Shown piece after piece: positions 18,740 to 27,663 of a stretch of 37,690 bases of DNA. The stretch comes from an uncultured beta proteobacterium (GTDB taxonomy: Bacteria > Pseudomonadota > Gammaproteobacteria > Burkholderiales > Burkholderiaceae_C): assembly GCA_903864505.1 (NCBI GenBank), contig CAIPGC010000179.1, positions 1 through 37,690 of the forward strand, in the 5' to 3' direction. The position numbers and the translations under genes were made by a program. The first letter of the stretch is position 1, and each line of letters starts with the position of its first letter. Under the pieces are notes generated by a model. It made no database searches. It was not told the DNA's origin and saw nothing but the letters and a program-made list of their open reading frames with translations.

Positions 18740-20533
18740 TCAGAACGTTTCCCAGTCGTCATCGCCCCCGGCCGGGGAAGCCTTGGCACTGGTCTTGGGC
18801 GCTGGTGTCGGCAACGAGGCCGTCACCACCGGAGCGCTTTTGGGCGCTGCAGCTTTGACCGACGCCGCGGGTGCCGCGGTACGGGCAGCGCCTTCATTGC
18901 GTCGCTCCTGTCCCTGAAACGGTGCCGCCTTGGGTGCGCTGGATCGTACCGGCGCCTTGGGCGGTGCATTGCCATGACCCCCTTCAGCGAGCTGGAATAC
19001 GGCCACCGTTTGCACCAGTTCCTGTGCCTGACTCTTCAAGCTGCTCGCAGCAGCTGCCATCTCTTCGACCAGCGCAGCATTTTGCTGCGTGGCCTGATCC
19101 ATCTGCGTCACGGCTTCACCCACCTGCTGTACGCCCATGCTTTGCTCGGTGCTGGCCGCGCTGATCTCTCCCATAATGTCGGTCACGCGGCGGATGCTGC
19201 TGACCACTTCGGTCATGGTAATGCCGGCCTTGTCGACCAAGGCGGTGCCCTGTTCAACACGTTCGACGCTGGCGTTGATAAGGCTTTTGATTTCCTTGGC
19301 GGCTTCAGCGCTGCGCCCGGCCAACGAGCGAACTTCACTAGCCACCACGGCAAAGCCGCGACCCTGCTCGCCCGCACGTGCAGCCTCTACCGCAGCGTTC
19401 AAGGCCAGGATGTTGGTCTGGAAGGCAATGCCGTCGATGACGCTGATGATGTCGGAGATCTTGCGGCTTGATTCGTTGATGCCCTTCATGGTCTCCACCA
19501 CCTGTCCGACCACTTCGCCACCTTGCACGGCGACAGCAGAAGCGCTGGTGGCGAGTTGGTTGGCCTGGCGCGCGGAATCGGCATTTTGTTTGACGGTGGA
19601 GCCGAGTTCTTCCATCGAAGCTGCAGTTTGCTCCAGCGCACTGGCTTGCTGTTCGGTACGCGCACTCAGGTCGTTGTTGCCCTGGGCGATCTCTGCACTG
19701 GCGGTGGCGACGGACTCGGAACCCTGGCGGACCGTAGCGACCACATTGGCAAGACTGGAACGCATGGTTTCCAGCGCCTGCAGTAGTTCTGCCGTCTCGT
19801 CGCTGCCCGAGGTCGCAAGCGCTACCGACATGTTGCCCTGTGCCATATCTTTGGCAGCAGTAACGGCCCGTGCAATCGGGTTAGCGATTGCCCGCGCGAT
19901 CGAAAACGCCATCGCCCCGGCCAGCAGCACCGAGATCAGAACACAAGCGATCACCACCGTCCGGGACGTCGCGTACACCTTTTGCGCAGTTGCCCATGAC
20001 TCTGCAGCGCCTTTCGAGTTGTACTCTGAGAGAAAAGACGCGTCGGCCAAGGCAGCGTTAAACAACTTTCCGCTTTCCCCCGTATAGATGTTTCCCGCCT
20101 CGTCCCCCGCTGCGGGGCCCTGTCGTGAAACAGCAATGAGCTTCTTATCAATGGCAAGCCATGCATCACGGTTCTTGCGGAAGCTTGCCAGCAACTTCGT
20201 CTCCTCCTCCGAGTTGAAATACTTGCCTGCGAAAGCGTCGCTCTCCATAAGTTGTTTGATGCCCTTCGCAATGCGCGCCTCCTGCTCACCCTTCACTGCG
20301 GCGTCGACCGTCAGCAAGTGCCGCGCCTCTGCTCGGCGAACATCATTGAGTACGCTGCGCATGTTTGCCGCCAAATCGACACTGGGTAAATCATTCGTGG
20401 CAAGTAGCTCCGTTTCACGTGCCACCTTGGAGAGCTCTACCAAGGACACCACGCCCAGCAGGAGGGTCATGGCAACAAGCACCGCAAACCCAATGCCAAG
20501 CTTGATACTGATCTTGAAATTCGAGAAGTTCAT
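18740..20533 (-). CDS. Methyl-accepting chemotaxis protein with 4-helix-bundle sensor
   Basis: A transmembrane chemoreceptor for the CheA/CheW array. I use the ATG at 20533 ([16 protein letters not shown]), giving 597 residues, instead of the TTG at 20551. Order: TM1 (about 11-32), a periplasmic four-helix-bundle domain (about 33-185), TM2 (about 188-210), HAMP ([13 protein letters not shown]...), and a cytoplasmic coiled-coil. The hairpin tip is [34 protein letters not shown]. After about residue 510 an Ala/Pro/Lys-rich linker of some 75 residues leads to a C-terminal DWETF, the pentapeptide type that docks CheR and CheB. It follows cheW by 34 bp in the same unit. The ligand is unknown. Confidence 0.94.
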   Translation of the reverse strand: MNFSNFKISIKLGIGFAVLVAMTLLLGVVSLVELSKVARETELLATNDLPSVDLAANMRSVLNDVRRAEARHLLTVDAAVKGEQEARIAKGIKQLMESDAFAGKYFNSEEETKLLASFRKNRDAWLAIDKKLIAVSRQGPAAGDEAGNIYTGESGKLFNAALADASFLSEYNSKGAAESWATAQKVYATSRTVVIACVLISVLLAGAMAFSIARAIANPIARAVTAAKDMAQGNMSVALATSGSDETAELLQALETMRSSLANVVATVRQGSESVATASAEIAQGNNDLSARTEQQASALEQTAASMEELGSTVKQNADSARQANQLATSASAVAVQGGEVVGQVVETMKGINESSRKISDIISVIDGIAFQTNILALNAAVEAARAGEQGRGFAVVASEVRSLAGRSAEAAKEIKSLINASVERVEQGTALVDKAGITMTEVVSSIRRVTDIMGEISAASTEQSMGVQQVGEAVTQMDQATQQNAALVEEMAAAASSLKSQAQELVQTVAVFQLAEGGHGNAPPKAPVRSSAPKAAPFQGQERRNEGAARTAAPAASVKAAAPKSAPVVTASLPTPAPKTSAKASPAGGDDDWETF

Positions 20534-20567
20534 ACCATCAACTTTCAACAAAAATTACTGTTGCACC

Positions 20568-21056
20568 TCAGTGCGCCATACCCAACTCTGCATTGCTCAG
20601 CAATGTCTCCATGTTCATCACTATCAGCATGCGCTCTCCAACGTCGGCCAATCCGACAATAAAGCGGGACTCAATCGCCGATTCAAACTGAGGTGCCGGC
20701 CGGATGGTCCTGGCATCGAGCGTCACCACATCCGACACTGCATCCACCACGGCACCTACCACCGCGCCATGGATATTCAAAATGATGACCACCGTAAAGT
20801 CGGTGTAGTCGGCGCTGGACAAGTTGAGCTTGAGCCGCAGGTCCACAATCGGCACGATCACGCCGCGCAGGTTCACCACCCCCTTGATGAAACTCGGCGA
20901 GTTCACCATATGGACGGGCTGCTCATACGAGCGAATTTCCTGTACGCGAAGTATCTCGATCGCGTATTCCTCGTCCCCGAGCCGCAAAGTGAGGTATTGC
21001 CCCGACACGGCCCCTGCCGGAGGTCCAGCAGAGGACTGCGTTTGCGATATTTCCAT
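20568..21056 (-). CDS. cheW: Chemotaxis coupling protein CheW
   Basis: CheW links chemoreceptors to the CheA kinase at the cytoplasmic face of the array. The start is the ATG at 21056 (MEISQTQSSAG), with AAGGA upstream; the track's start at 21128 adds 24 residues unlike the family. The 162-residue product has a single CheW domain: YLTLRLGDEEYAIEILRVQEIR, the SPSFIKGVVNLRGVIVPIVDLR block and VVDAVSDVVTL. It is followed by the chemoreceptor gene, so this is a small satellite chemotaxis unit without cheA, cheR or cheB in the window. Confidence 0.95.
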   Translation of the reverse strand: MEISQTQSSAGPPAGAVSGQYLTLRLGDEEYAIEILRVQEIRSYEQPVHMVNSPSFIKGVVNLRGVIVPIVDLRLKLNLSSADYTDFTVVIILNIHGAVVGAVVDAVSDVVTLDARTIRPAPQFESAIESRFIVGLADVGERMLIVMNMETLLSNAELGMAH

Positions 21057-21177
21057 AGGCGTGGTCCTTGAATGCAAGCGCTTCGTAGGCTTGTGGAAAA
21101 ACATCATACATGCTCCACTTGCCTGCAACCGGGCGAAAAACCGTCGCCTTGCGCTAACGCAAACTGCCCCCTAAACC

Positions 21178-21229
21178 GCTCCCACTTTGATAGCCCTCCC
21201 GGCAAGATCTGCGCGGGGCCGCCGCTACT
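21178..21229 (+). repeat. Possible fourth copy of the interspersed repeat (degenerate)
   Basis: In the cheW-ppa gap, GCTCCCACTTTGATAGC matches the start of copy B (GCTACCAGTTTGATAGC) at 15 of 17 bases. The block spacing after TAGC (9 nt, 6 nt, then a GC-rich block) can be kept, but the right half is poorly conserved (fewer than half the bases). It ends exactly at the ppa stop codon. I treat it as a decayed copy, less certain than the others. Confidence 0.35.
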
Positions 21230-21766
21230 TCAGGCGTGAAGCTTGTTGTAGGCGGCGATGCCGTCCAGAATTTCCTTATGCGCCGCCTCCGGACCTTCCC
21301 ACCCCAGAATCTTCACCCATTTGCCGTCTTCCAGATCCTTGTAGTGCTCGAAAAAATGCGCAATGGTTTTGAGGCGAATCGGACTCAGGTCTTCGGGCCT
21401 CTTCCAGCGCGTGTAGAGGGTCAAAATTTTCTCGATCGGCACTGCCAGCACCTTTCCGTCCATACCGGCCTCATCTTCCATCTTCAGGATCCCGATGGCG
21501 CGGCAGGGCACTACGACACCGGGAATCAGCGGCACCGGTGTCACCACCAGCACGTCCACCGGGTCGCCGTCGCCCGAAATGGTTTTGGGTACGTAGCCGT
21601 AGTTGGTGGGGTAATGCATGGCCGTGCTCATGAAACGGTCCACAAAAATTGCCCCGGTCGCCTTGTCCACCTCGTACTTCACCGGATCGGCATTCATGGG
21701 AATTTCGATGATCACGTTGAACGCATCAGGGACCTTGGTGCCGGGGGTGACGTTGTCGAGGGACAT
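21230..21766 (-). CDS. ppa: Inorganic pyrophosphatase (soluble, family I)
   Basis: Ppa hydrolyses pyrophosphate to two phosphates in the cytoplasm, pulling biosynthetic reactions forward. The 178-residue length is typical of bacterial hexameric enzymes. The family I signature D-G-D-P-V-D-V is present, along with [16 protein letters not shown], the [13 protein letters not shown] block and KFFEHYK-like [14 protein letters not shown]. It is transcribed away from hppA, a membrane pyrophosphatase using the same substrate, across a 234-bp gap. Confidence 0.97.
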   Translation of the reverse strand: MSLDNVTPGTKVPDAFNVIIEIPMNADPVKYEVDKATGAIFVDRFMSTAMHYPTNYGYVPKTISGDGDPVDVLVVTPVPLIPGVVVPCRAIGILKMEDEAGMDGKVLAVPIEKILTLYTRWKRPEDLSPIRLKTIAHFFEHYKDLEDGKWVKILGWEGPEAAHKEILDGIAAYNKLHA

Positions 21767-22000
21767 AAGAACTCTCTTTGATTACGGTGAATAAGTGAAT
21801 GCTGGGCAGTATTAACCCATTTTTTTCTGACGCAGATCATACAAACAGGTTCGAAATGGCCGTTTTTCAAGTTAAAGTCCGGCGGTTGGCCAATCGTCTC
21901 CTCGGCACCATCGTTGTGCTGTCGTTGCGAGGAAGCAACGCAGCTGGGGCAACGCTGACGTTGCACCCTCCCAAGCGAAACAACACTGAAGGAGATTCAT

Positions 22001-24079
22001 ATGACGGGCAACTCAGCGCTCATTTTGGCGCTTGTCTGCGGGTTCATTGCCGTGGCTTACGGTTTTTGGGCGCGCAGCTGGATTCTTTCCCAGGACGCGG
22101 GTAACGCCCGCATGCAAGAAATTGCGGCTGCCATTCAGACCGGTGCCGCGGCCTACCTGGCGCGGCAATACAAGACCATCGCCATGGTGGGCGTGGTTCT
22201 GACCATCCTGATCGCCGTGTTTCTCGACTCCCTGAGCGCGGTCGGCTTCGTCGTCGGGGCGGTTCTCTCAGGTGCCTGCGGCTTCATCGGCATGAACGTA
22301 TCGGTGCGTGCCAACGTGCGCACCGCTCAGGCCGCCACCAAGGGCATTGGCCCGGCACTCGACGTCGCGTTTCGCGGCGGCGCAATCACCGGCATGCTGG
22401 TGGTTGGACTGGGCCTGCTGGGTGTAACCGGCTTTTACTGGTTTTTAGTCGGAAATGGCAACCTGACCCCCGACAAGAATCTGGCGCAGATGCTTAACCC
22501 GCTGATCGGCTTCGCATTTGGCTCGTCCCTGATTTCCATCTTCGCGCGTTTGGGCGGAGGCATATTTACCAAGGGCGCAGACGTAGGCGCAGACCTGGTG
22601 GGCAAGGTTGAAGCTGGCATTCCCGAAGATGACCCGCGTAACCCGGCCGTGATTGCCGACAACGTCGGTGACAACGTTGGTGACTGCGCTGGCATGGCTG
22701 CCGACCTGTTCGAAACCTACGCGGTTACGCTCATTGCCACGATGGTGCTGGGTGCGCTGATGGTCACCGGCGCTGGGACCAGTGCCGTGGTGTATCCGCT
22801 GGCGCTGGGTGCAGTTTCCATTGTGGCCTCCATTATTGGATGCTTCTTTGTTAAAGCCTCCCCTGGCATGACCAACGTGATGCCCGCGCTGTACAAGGGT
22901 CTGGCGGTGGCAGGCGGCCTGTCTCTGGTGGCGTTTTTCTTTGTCACACAAAACATGCTGCCCCCCACTATGTCGCTGGCGGACGGAAAAACCATCAGCA
23001 GCATGAACCTGTTTTGGGCCTGCTCCGTCGGCCTGATTCTGACCGCCGCACTGGTCTGGATTACCGAGTACTACACCGGCACCCAGTACAAACCGGTTCA
23101 GCACATTGCTGAGGCGTCCACCACCGGGCATGGCACTAACATCATTGCCGGCCTGGGTGTTTCCATGCGCTCGACAGCCTGGCCTGTCATGTTTGTTTGT
23201 GTGGCGATCTACACCGCCTACGGTCTCGCCGGCCTGTACGGCATTGCCATTGCTGCCACCTCCATGCTGAGCATGGCTGGTATTGTGGTGGCGCTGGATG
23301 CCTACGGCCCAATCACCGACAACGCCGGGGGCATTGCAGAAATGTCTGAAATGCCCAAGAGCGTTCGCGACATTACCGACCCGCTGGATGCCGTGGGCAA
23401 CACCACCAAGGCCGTAACCAAAGGCTACGCCATCGGTTCAGCGGGTCTGGCCGCCCTGGTGCTGTTTGCCGACTACACCCACAAGCTCGAAGGCCTGGGT
23501 GCCCACATCACGTTCGACCTGAGCAACCCCAAGGTCATCATTGGCCTGTTCATTGGTGGCATGATTCCTTATCTGTTTGGTGCCATGGCCATGGAGGCGG
23601 TAGGCCGCGCCGCGGGCTCGGTGGTGGTTGAAGTTCGCCGCCAGTTCAAGGAGATCAAGGGCATCATGGACGGCACCGGCAAGCCCGAGTACGACACCGC
23701 TGTGGACATGCTAACCACTGCTGCCATCAAGGAAATGATGATTCCAAGTTTGCTGCCGGTGGTAGCACCCATTCTGGTCGGCCTCGTGCTCGGTCCGGCC
23801 GCATTGGGCGGACTGCTGATGGGCACCATCGTGACCGGTCTGTTCGTGGCCATTTCGATGTGTACCGGTGGCGGTGCCTGGGACAATGCGAAGAAATACA
23901 TCGAAGATGACAACTTCGGCGGCAAGGGCTCTGAGGCGCACAAGGCCGCTGTCACAGGGGACACCGTGGGTGACCCCTACAAGGACACGGCGGGCCCGGC
24001 AATTAATCCGCTGATCAAAATCATCAATATCGTGGCGCTTTTGATCGTGCCTGTGATGATGAAGCTGCACGGCGGTTAA
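22001..24079 (+). CDS. hppA: Membrane-bound proton-translocating pyrophosphatase, K+-independent type
   Basis: HppA couples hydrolysis of pyrophosphate to proton export across the inner membrane. The 692-residue, roughly 16-span protein starts at an ATG with a strong Shine-Dalgarno (AAGGAG, six bases away). Substrate motifs are [47 protein letters not shown] and, near the C-terminus, [21 protein letters not shown]. The diagnostic loop reads [10 protein letters not shown] with Lys470 and Thr473. K+-dependent enzymes have Ala at the first position, so this should be the K+-independent, proton-pumping subclass. A Rho-independent terminator follows. Confidence 0.96.
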   Translation: MTGNSALILALVCGFIAVAYGFWARSWILSQDAGNARMQEIAAAIQTGAAAYLARQYKTIAMVGVVLTILIAVFLDSLSAVGFVVGAVLSGACGFIGMNVSVRANVRTAQAATKGIGPALDVAFRGGAITGMLVVGLGLLGVTGFYWFLVGNGNLTPDKNLAQMLNPLIGFAFGSSLISIFARLGGGIFTKGADVGADLVGKVEAGIPEDDPRNPAVIADNVGDNVGDCAGMAADLFETYAVTLIATMVLGALMVTGAGTSAVVYPLALGAVSIVASIIGCFFVKASPGMTNVMPALYKGLAVAGGLSLVAFFFVTQNMLPPTMSLADGKTISSMNLFWACSVGLILTAALVWITEYYTGTQYKPVQHIAEASTTGHGTNIIAGLGVSMRSTAWPVMFVCVAIYTAYGLAGLYGIAIAATSMLSMAGIVVALDAYGPITDNAGGIAEMSEMPKSVRDITDPLDAVGNTTKAVTKGYAIGSAGLAALVLFADYTHKLEGLGAHITFDLSNPKVIIGLFIGGMIPYLFGAMAMEAVGRAAGSVVVEVRRQFKEIKGIMDGTGKPEYDTAVDMLTTAAIKEMMIPSLLPVVAPILVGLVLGPAALGGLLMGTIVTGLFVAISMCTGGGAWDNAKKYIEDDNFGGKGSEAHKAAVTGDTVGDPYKDTAGPAINPLIKIINIVALLIVPVMMKLHGG

Positions 24080-24097
24080 TCGCTGAACGTCCTGACC

Positions 24098-24124
24098 AAG
24101 CCCGCTTTTTAGCGGGCTTTTTTT
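24098..24124 (+). terminator. Intrinsic terminator after hppA
   Basis: A 9-bp stem AAGCCCGCT/AGCGGGCTT with a TTTT loop, followed by a run of seven T's, begins 18 bp past the hppA stop. It ends only 11 bp before the GTG start of the response regulator, so that gene has no room for a promoter of its own downstream of the hairpin. Confidence 0.9.
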
Positions 24125-24135
24125 GAATCTGTGCC

Positions 24136-24780
24136 GTGAAAATCCTTGTTGTTGACGACCATGCGCTAGTGCGTGAAGGCCTGCATCAGGTATTGCAGGG
24201 GCTCGATGATGCGGTACAAGTCTTGCAGGCAAGCACTTGCACACAGGCGTTCGAAATGGTACGTGACCACCACGACCTGGACCTGATCCTGCTGGACTAC
24301 CACCTGCCTGACATGACGGGTTTGGAGGCATTGCGGGTGCTTGGTCTGCGCCACCCCGAGCTACCCGTACTGATGATCTCGGGCGTTGCCAATGTACCCG
24401 TGATGCAGGAGGTCATGCAAGCCGGTGCGTGTGGTTTCATTACCAAATCAGGTCGGAGCGAGGTGCTGCTGCAGGCCATTCGACAGGTTCTCGACGGGGA
24501 CGTGTATGTGTCGCCCGAGTTGCAAACGCGATCGGACGCACCTGCTGCGGGCAGTAGAACGGGCCGTGCAGCCCTTACACACCGTCAGGAACTCGTGCTG
24601 CAGGAACTACTCGATGGCCGCTCCAACCGCGAGATCAGTGCGTCACTGCATATTTCGGATGAAACAGTCAAAACCCATGTCACCGCCATCCTGCGTCACT
24701 TCGATGTGCTCAACCGCACGCAGGCAGTGGTAGCTGCTGCCCGGGAAGGCTACCGGCCCCTAAGCCAAACGCCGCCCTGA
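24136..24780 (+). CDS. NarL/LuxR-type response regulator
   Basis: The 214-residue protein has an N-terminal receiver domain (about 1-118) with the acidic pair VVDDH, phospho-acceptor Asp54 (LILLDYHLPDM) and Lys104 (GFITKSG). A C-terminal LuxR-type helix-turn-helix (about 145-205: LTHRQELVLQELLDGRSNREISASLHISDETVKTHV) follows. It should bind DNA once phosphorylated. The start is a GTG directly before KILVVDDH; no Shine-Dalgarno is visible and the hppA terminator ends 11 bp upstream. Its last 21 bp overlap the 3' end of the convergent hybrid kinase gene, its likely partner. The targets may include the TonB receptor operon, but no binding site was identified. Confidence 0.92.
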   Translation: MKILVVDDHALVREGLHQVLQGLDDAVQVLQASTCTQAFEMVRDHHDLDLILLDYHLPDMTGLEALRVLGLRHPELPVLMISGVANVPVMQEVMQAGACGFITKSGRSEVLLQAIRQVLDGDVYVSPELQTRSDAPAAGSRTGRAALTHRQELVLQELLDGRSNREISASLHISDETVKTHVTAILRHFDVLNRTQAVVAAAREGYRPLSQTPP

Positions 24781-26718
24781 CGCTGGCTTGGGCTGCGCTG
24801 AGGCGCCCGACCGGGAGATCAACCGCCGCATCAGGCTGCGCAATTTGGCCGGACGAATCGGCTTGTGCAAAAGCGTCAATCCGACCGCCTGGGTCGACTG
24901 CATCAGGGCCGGATCGGTGCTTCCACTCATCAGACACGCCGGGACACTGTGTCCAAGCAGCGTGCGTGCACGGGAAATCACCTGTATTCCGTTCTCGCCT
25001 TCACCCAGCCGGTAATCACTCACTACCACTTCCGGCACGAGCCCGTTCTCAATCGCCGTCACCGCCTGCGCGGCATCGCAAGCCACCACCACGATGCAAC
25101 CCCACGAAGTCAGCAGATCAGCCATGGCCAGACGCGCATATGCGTCGTCCTCCACCACCAGTACCGTTACACCGTCGAGATCGGACGAGGCGACCTCGAC
25201 CGGCAAGGCTAAAGCTGCGGGTTCGGCCACTGCCGCGGGCAGGCTGATGCTAAAGCGTGAGCCGCACCCCGGAGCGGAGCGCAGCCCAACCTCCAGACCC
25301 AACAGTTGGGCGCTGCGCTCCACAATGTTGAGACCCAGCCCCAACCCCTGACTGCGCTGGCGAGCCTGGTTGCCGACCTGGAAAAACTCCTTGAATATAT
25401 TTGCCTGGTGCTCGGAAGATATTCCGACGCCGCTGTCCCACACCTCAATACGCACCCTGTTCCCCCTCGGCATCGGGCGGCAGGCCAACAACACCGTACC
25501 CTGTTCGGTGTAGCGCAAGGCGTTGTGCATCAGGTTCATGACCATGCGTTTGAGTAGTGCCGCGTCGGTACGTGTCCACAACTCGGTCGGTCGCACCCGC
25601 AAGCGCAAACCACGGGCCTCGGCCAATGGCGCAAGTGCCCCTTCGACCGATTCCAGCAGTGTCTGCACGCGAAACACTGAAACATGGACCGGCACCACTC
25701 CGGCATCCAGTCGTGAAATATCGAGCAGACTGTCCAGCAATTCCTGCATGGCCAGGGTCGATGCTTCGATCTGACCCACCAGCTGGCGCGAAATCCCCTC
25801 CAACGGAAGTTGCCCCAGTCGAGCGATGAACAGTCCCAACGCATGCGTGGGTTGGCGCAGATCGTGGCTGGCTGCGGCCAAAAAGCGTGACTTTGCCTGG
25901 GTAGCTGCCTCGGCCTCTTCCTTCTTTATGTTGAGTTCGCGGGTAACTTCCTGAACGCGCTGTTCCAATTCATCGCGCCCCCACGCCAGGCGCCTAGCCA
26001 TCTGGTTGAGTCCCTGCTGCACGTCGTACAGCAGATCGTTGTGTTCCACCTGTGTGCGCTCTGCAAAGTTTCCCTGTCCAACGCGTTCAATCGTGCCCAG
26101 CACCCGCAAAATTGGACGAACCACTGCATCGCTCAGTCGCGCTGCCAGTGCCCCCGCAAACAGCAGGCTTAACGTTCCCACCCACAACGACAGCCACATC
26201 AGCTCATGCTCACGCGCAAGCAAGCCCTCACGTGACATCTCCAGCACCACATATCCCAGCAACAAGGACTGTCTAGCCTCCTCGGTGCGAGACCCGGTGA
26301 AAAGATCGCTGATTTCGACACGGCTGGACGCGATCGGCTCAAAAATGGTGTCCACTCCCATCTTGTATTGCTGCGCTACGTTGTCTGGGTTGGTGGCATC
26401 GGCAAACTTGCGCCAGGCGACCGGACCTGCGCTCACCAACAACGCCCCCGTTGCATCAAACAGGGACAGCCCGTAAACGTCTGGCTCATGTTGCACCGAA
26501 TTCACTATCGCTTGCAAATTCGCCATGTTGCCGGAGAACAATCCAAACTCGCTTGACATAGCCACCTGCCGCAACAGCAATTTGGCACGTTGGCTGTAAA
26601 ACTGACTGGCATCCTCCAGGCGACTGGACCAAAAAAACCCCACCAGAACCAGAATCGCCAAGCTAACAGGCAACAACGCCGACAAAAGGATGCGCGCGCG
26701 TATGGAACGGAAAATCAC
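24760..26718 (-). CDS. Hybrid sensor histidine kinase with periplasmic sensor and C-terminal receiver
   Basis: The 652-residue inner-membrane kinase has TM1 (about 9-30), a periplasmic domain of some 140 residues (31-172), TM2 (173-193), HAMP (about 194-248), and a short coiled coil. The HisKA domain has His285 (ASHDLRQPTHALGLF). The ATPase domain has N box NLMHNALRY, G1 DSGVGI and G2 GLGLGLNIVERS. A receiver domain (about 517-635) has Asp568 (VVVSDYRLGEGENG). The receiver may form part of a phosphorelay or act as a phosphate sink; no Hpt domain is seen. It overlaps the upstream binding-protein gene by four bases, so the binding protein probably presents ligand to its periplasmic domain. The response regulator is convergent. 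Confidence 0.93.
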   Translation of the reverse strand: MIFRSIRARILLSALLPVSLAILVLVGFFWSSRLEDASQFYSQRAKLLLRQVAMSSEFGLFSGNMANLQAIVNSVQHEPDVYGLSLFDATGALLVSAGPVAWRKFADATNPDNVAQQYKMGVDTIFEPIASSRVEISDLFTGSRTEEARQSLLLGYVVLEMSREGLLAREHELMWLSLWVGTLSLLFAGALAARLSDAVVRPILRVLGTIERVGQGNFAERTQVEHNDLLYDVQQGLNQMARRLAWGRDELEQRVQEVTRELNIKKEEAEAATQAKSRFLAAASHDLRQPTHALGLFIARLGQLPLEGISRQLVGQIEASTLAMQELLDSLLDISRLDAGVVPVHVSVFRVQTLLESVEGALAPLAEARGLRLRVRPTELWTRTDAALLKRMVMNLMHNALRYTEQGTVLLACRPMPRGNRVRIEVWDSGVGISSEHQANIFKEFFQVGNQARQRSQGLGLGLNIVERSAQLLGLEVGLRSAPGCGSRFSISLPAAVAEPAALALPVEVASSDLDGVTVLVVEDDAYARLAMADLLTSWGCIVVVACDAAQAVTAIENGLVPEVVVSDYRLGEGENGIQVISRARTLLGHSVPACLMSGSTDPALMQSTQAVGLTLLHKPIRPAKLRSLMRRLISRSGASAQPKPASGRRLA

Positions 26719-27653
26719 GGTCGTTTTTCCAGATACCTCAATCGCTCCGTCAGTACGGAGGCATCGAGACTAAGACCGAGCGAACGTGCCACATAGTCGT
26801 TCACACTGACGCTGAAGTCCATCGGGTACTGCGATGGCGGCAAGGCGGCACCCTGCATCACCAACCGCGCCACCGCACCGGCCTGGCTCCCGACCTGCAC
26901 AGAGGTTGTATGCAACGATAGCAAGGCCCCCGCCTTCACATAGGCCGGAGAAAACGCCAGCACCGGAATGCGAGCGCGGTAAGTTGCCAGAAGAATATTG
27001 GGCAAGGTGCTTCCATTGAACACCTGCGGATCTGCCACTGCAAGAAATACGTCCACATTGTCAAGCGCACCGCGCAGTCCGGAAAACACCGATTCACCCC
27101 CCACAGATGCACCACTGGTGAGTTCCATGGAACGGGCGCGCATGGCGGCCACCAGCGCCGGCTGCTGCTGCGCCGACTCCGGGCCCCACAGCACACCGAC
27201 CCGTCGTGCATCTGGCAACGCGATACGCAAGAGATCGAGCTGGCGCGAAAATGGCTGGTCCAGGTAGATAGCACTTACGGACACCGCGCGCTTTTTTGCG
27301 CTGTCTCTCAGCACCCGCTCATATCCGCTTCGGGGAACCATGGCGGCAAGTACCGGCGCGCGGGGACCTTTGGCGAGAATCTGCGTCAGCCCCTCGGTAC
27401 CCAAACCGACCCACAATTTTGGCGATGCCAGTTCCGCTTCGGCAGTCGCCGCAAACTCCTGAGCACCCAGTCGCAGAACGTCCTGGCGCGACACGCCTGC
27501 ATGCTGAAGCTGTTCGATCAGCGCCTCGCCCACCTCGCCGTACGCCGCGCGATGGTCAGGCGCGACGATGACTACGGTAGCGGCCCAGGATGTCTCGATC
27601 CAGCAACTCCACAGCCAACAGCAAACAAGTGCAATAAACTGGACTAAACGCAC
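26715..27653 (-). CDS. Periplasmic ABC-type substrate-binding protein (ABC_sub_bind-like), orphan
   Basis: The 312-residue exported protein has a signal peptide ending near SWA and two Rossmann-like lobes. Visible elements are VVIVAPDHRAAYGEVGEALIEQL, the KLWVGLGTEGLTQIL region, VLAAMVPRSGYERVL, RRVGVLWGPESAQQQPAL, DVFLAVADPQVFNGSTLPNILLATYRARIPVLAFS, and a late QAGAVARLVMQGA helix. This matches the TrpX/ABC_sub_bind group of binding proteins. No permease or ATPase gene is present on either side. Instead it lies between a TonB receptor gene (10-bp gap upstream) and a hybrid kinase gene (4-bp overlap downstream), so I infer a sensory rather than a transport role. The ligand is unknown. Confidence 0.82.
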   Translation of the reverse strand: MRLVQFIALVCCWLWSCWIETSWAATVVIVAPDHRAAYGEVGEALIEQLQHAGVSRQDVLRLGAQEFAATAEAELASPKLWVGLGTEGLTQILAKGPRAPVLAAMVPRSGYERVLRDSAKKRAVSVSAIYLDQPFSRQLDLLRIALPDARRVGVLWGPESAQQQPALVAAMRARSMELTSGASVGGESVFSGLRGALDNVDVFLAVADPQVFNGSTLPNILLATYRARIPVLAFSPAYVKAGALLSLHTTSVQVGSQAGAVARLVMQGAALPPSQYPMDFSVSVNDYVARSLGLSLDASVLTERLRYLEKRP

Positions 27654-27663
27654 CGGTCGATCC

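Noticed and set aside
18736-18745. TGATCA at the junction of the GNAT and chemoreceptor genes as a regulatory palindrome
   Set aside because: It is explained by two back-to-back TGA stop codons of convergent genes.
19137-20087. 316-aa plus-strand frame opposite the chemoreceptor
   Set aside because: The composition is a shadow of the Ala/Ser-rich receptor sequence, and the receptor is certain.
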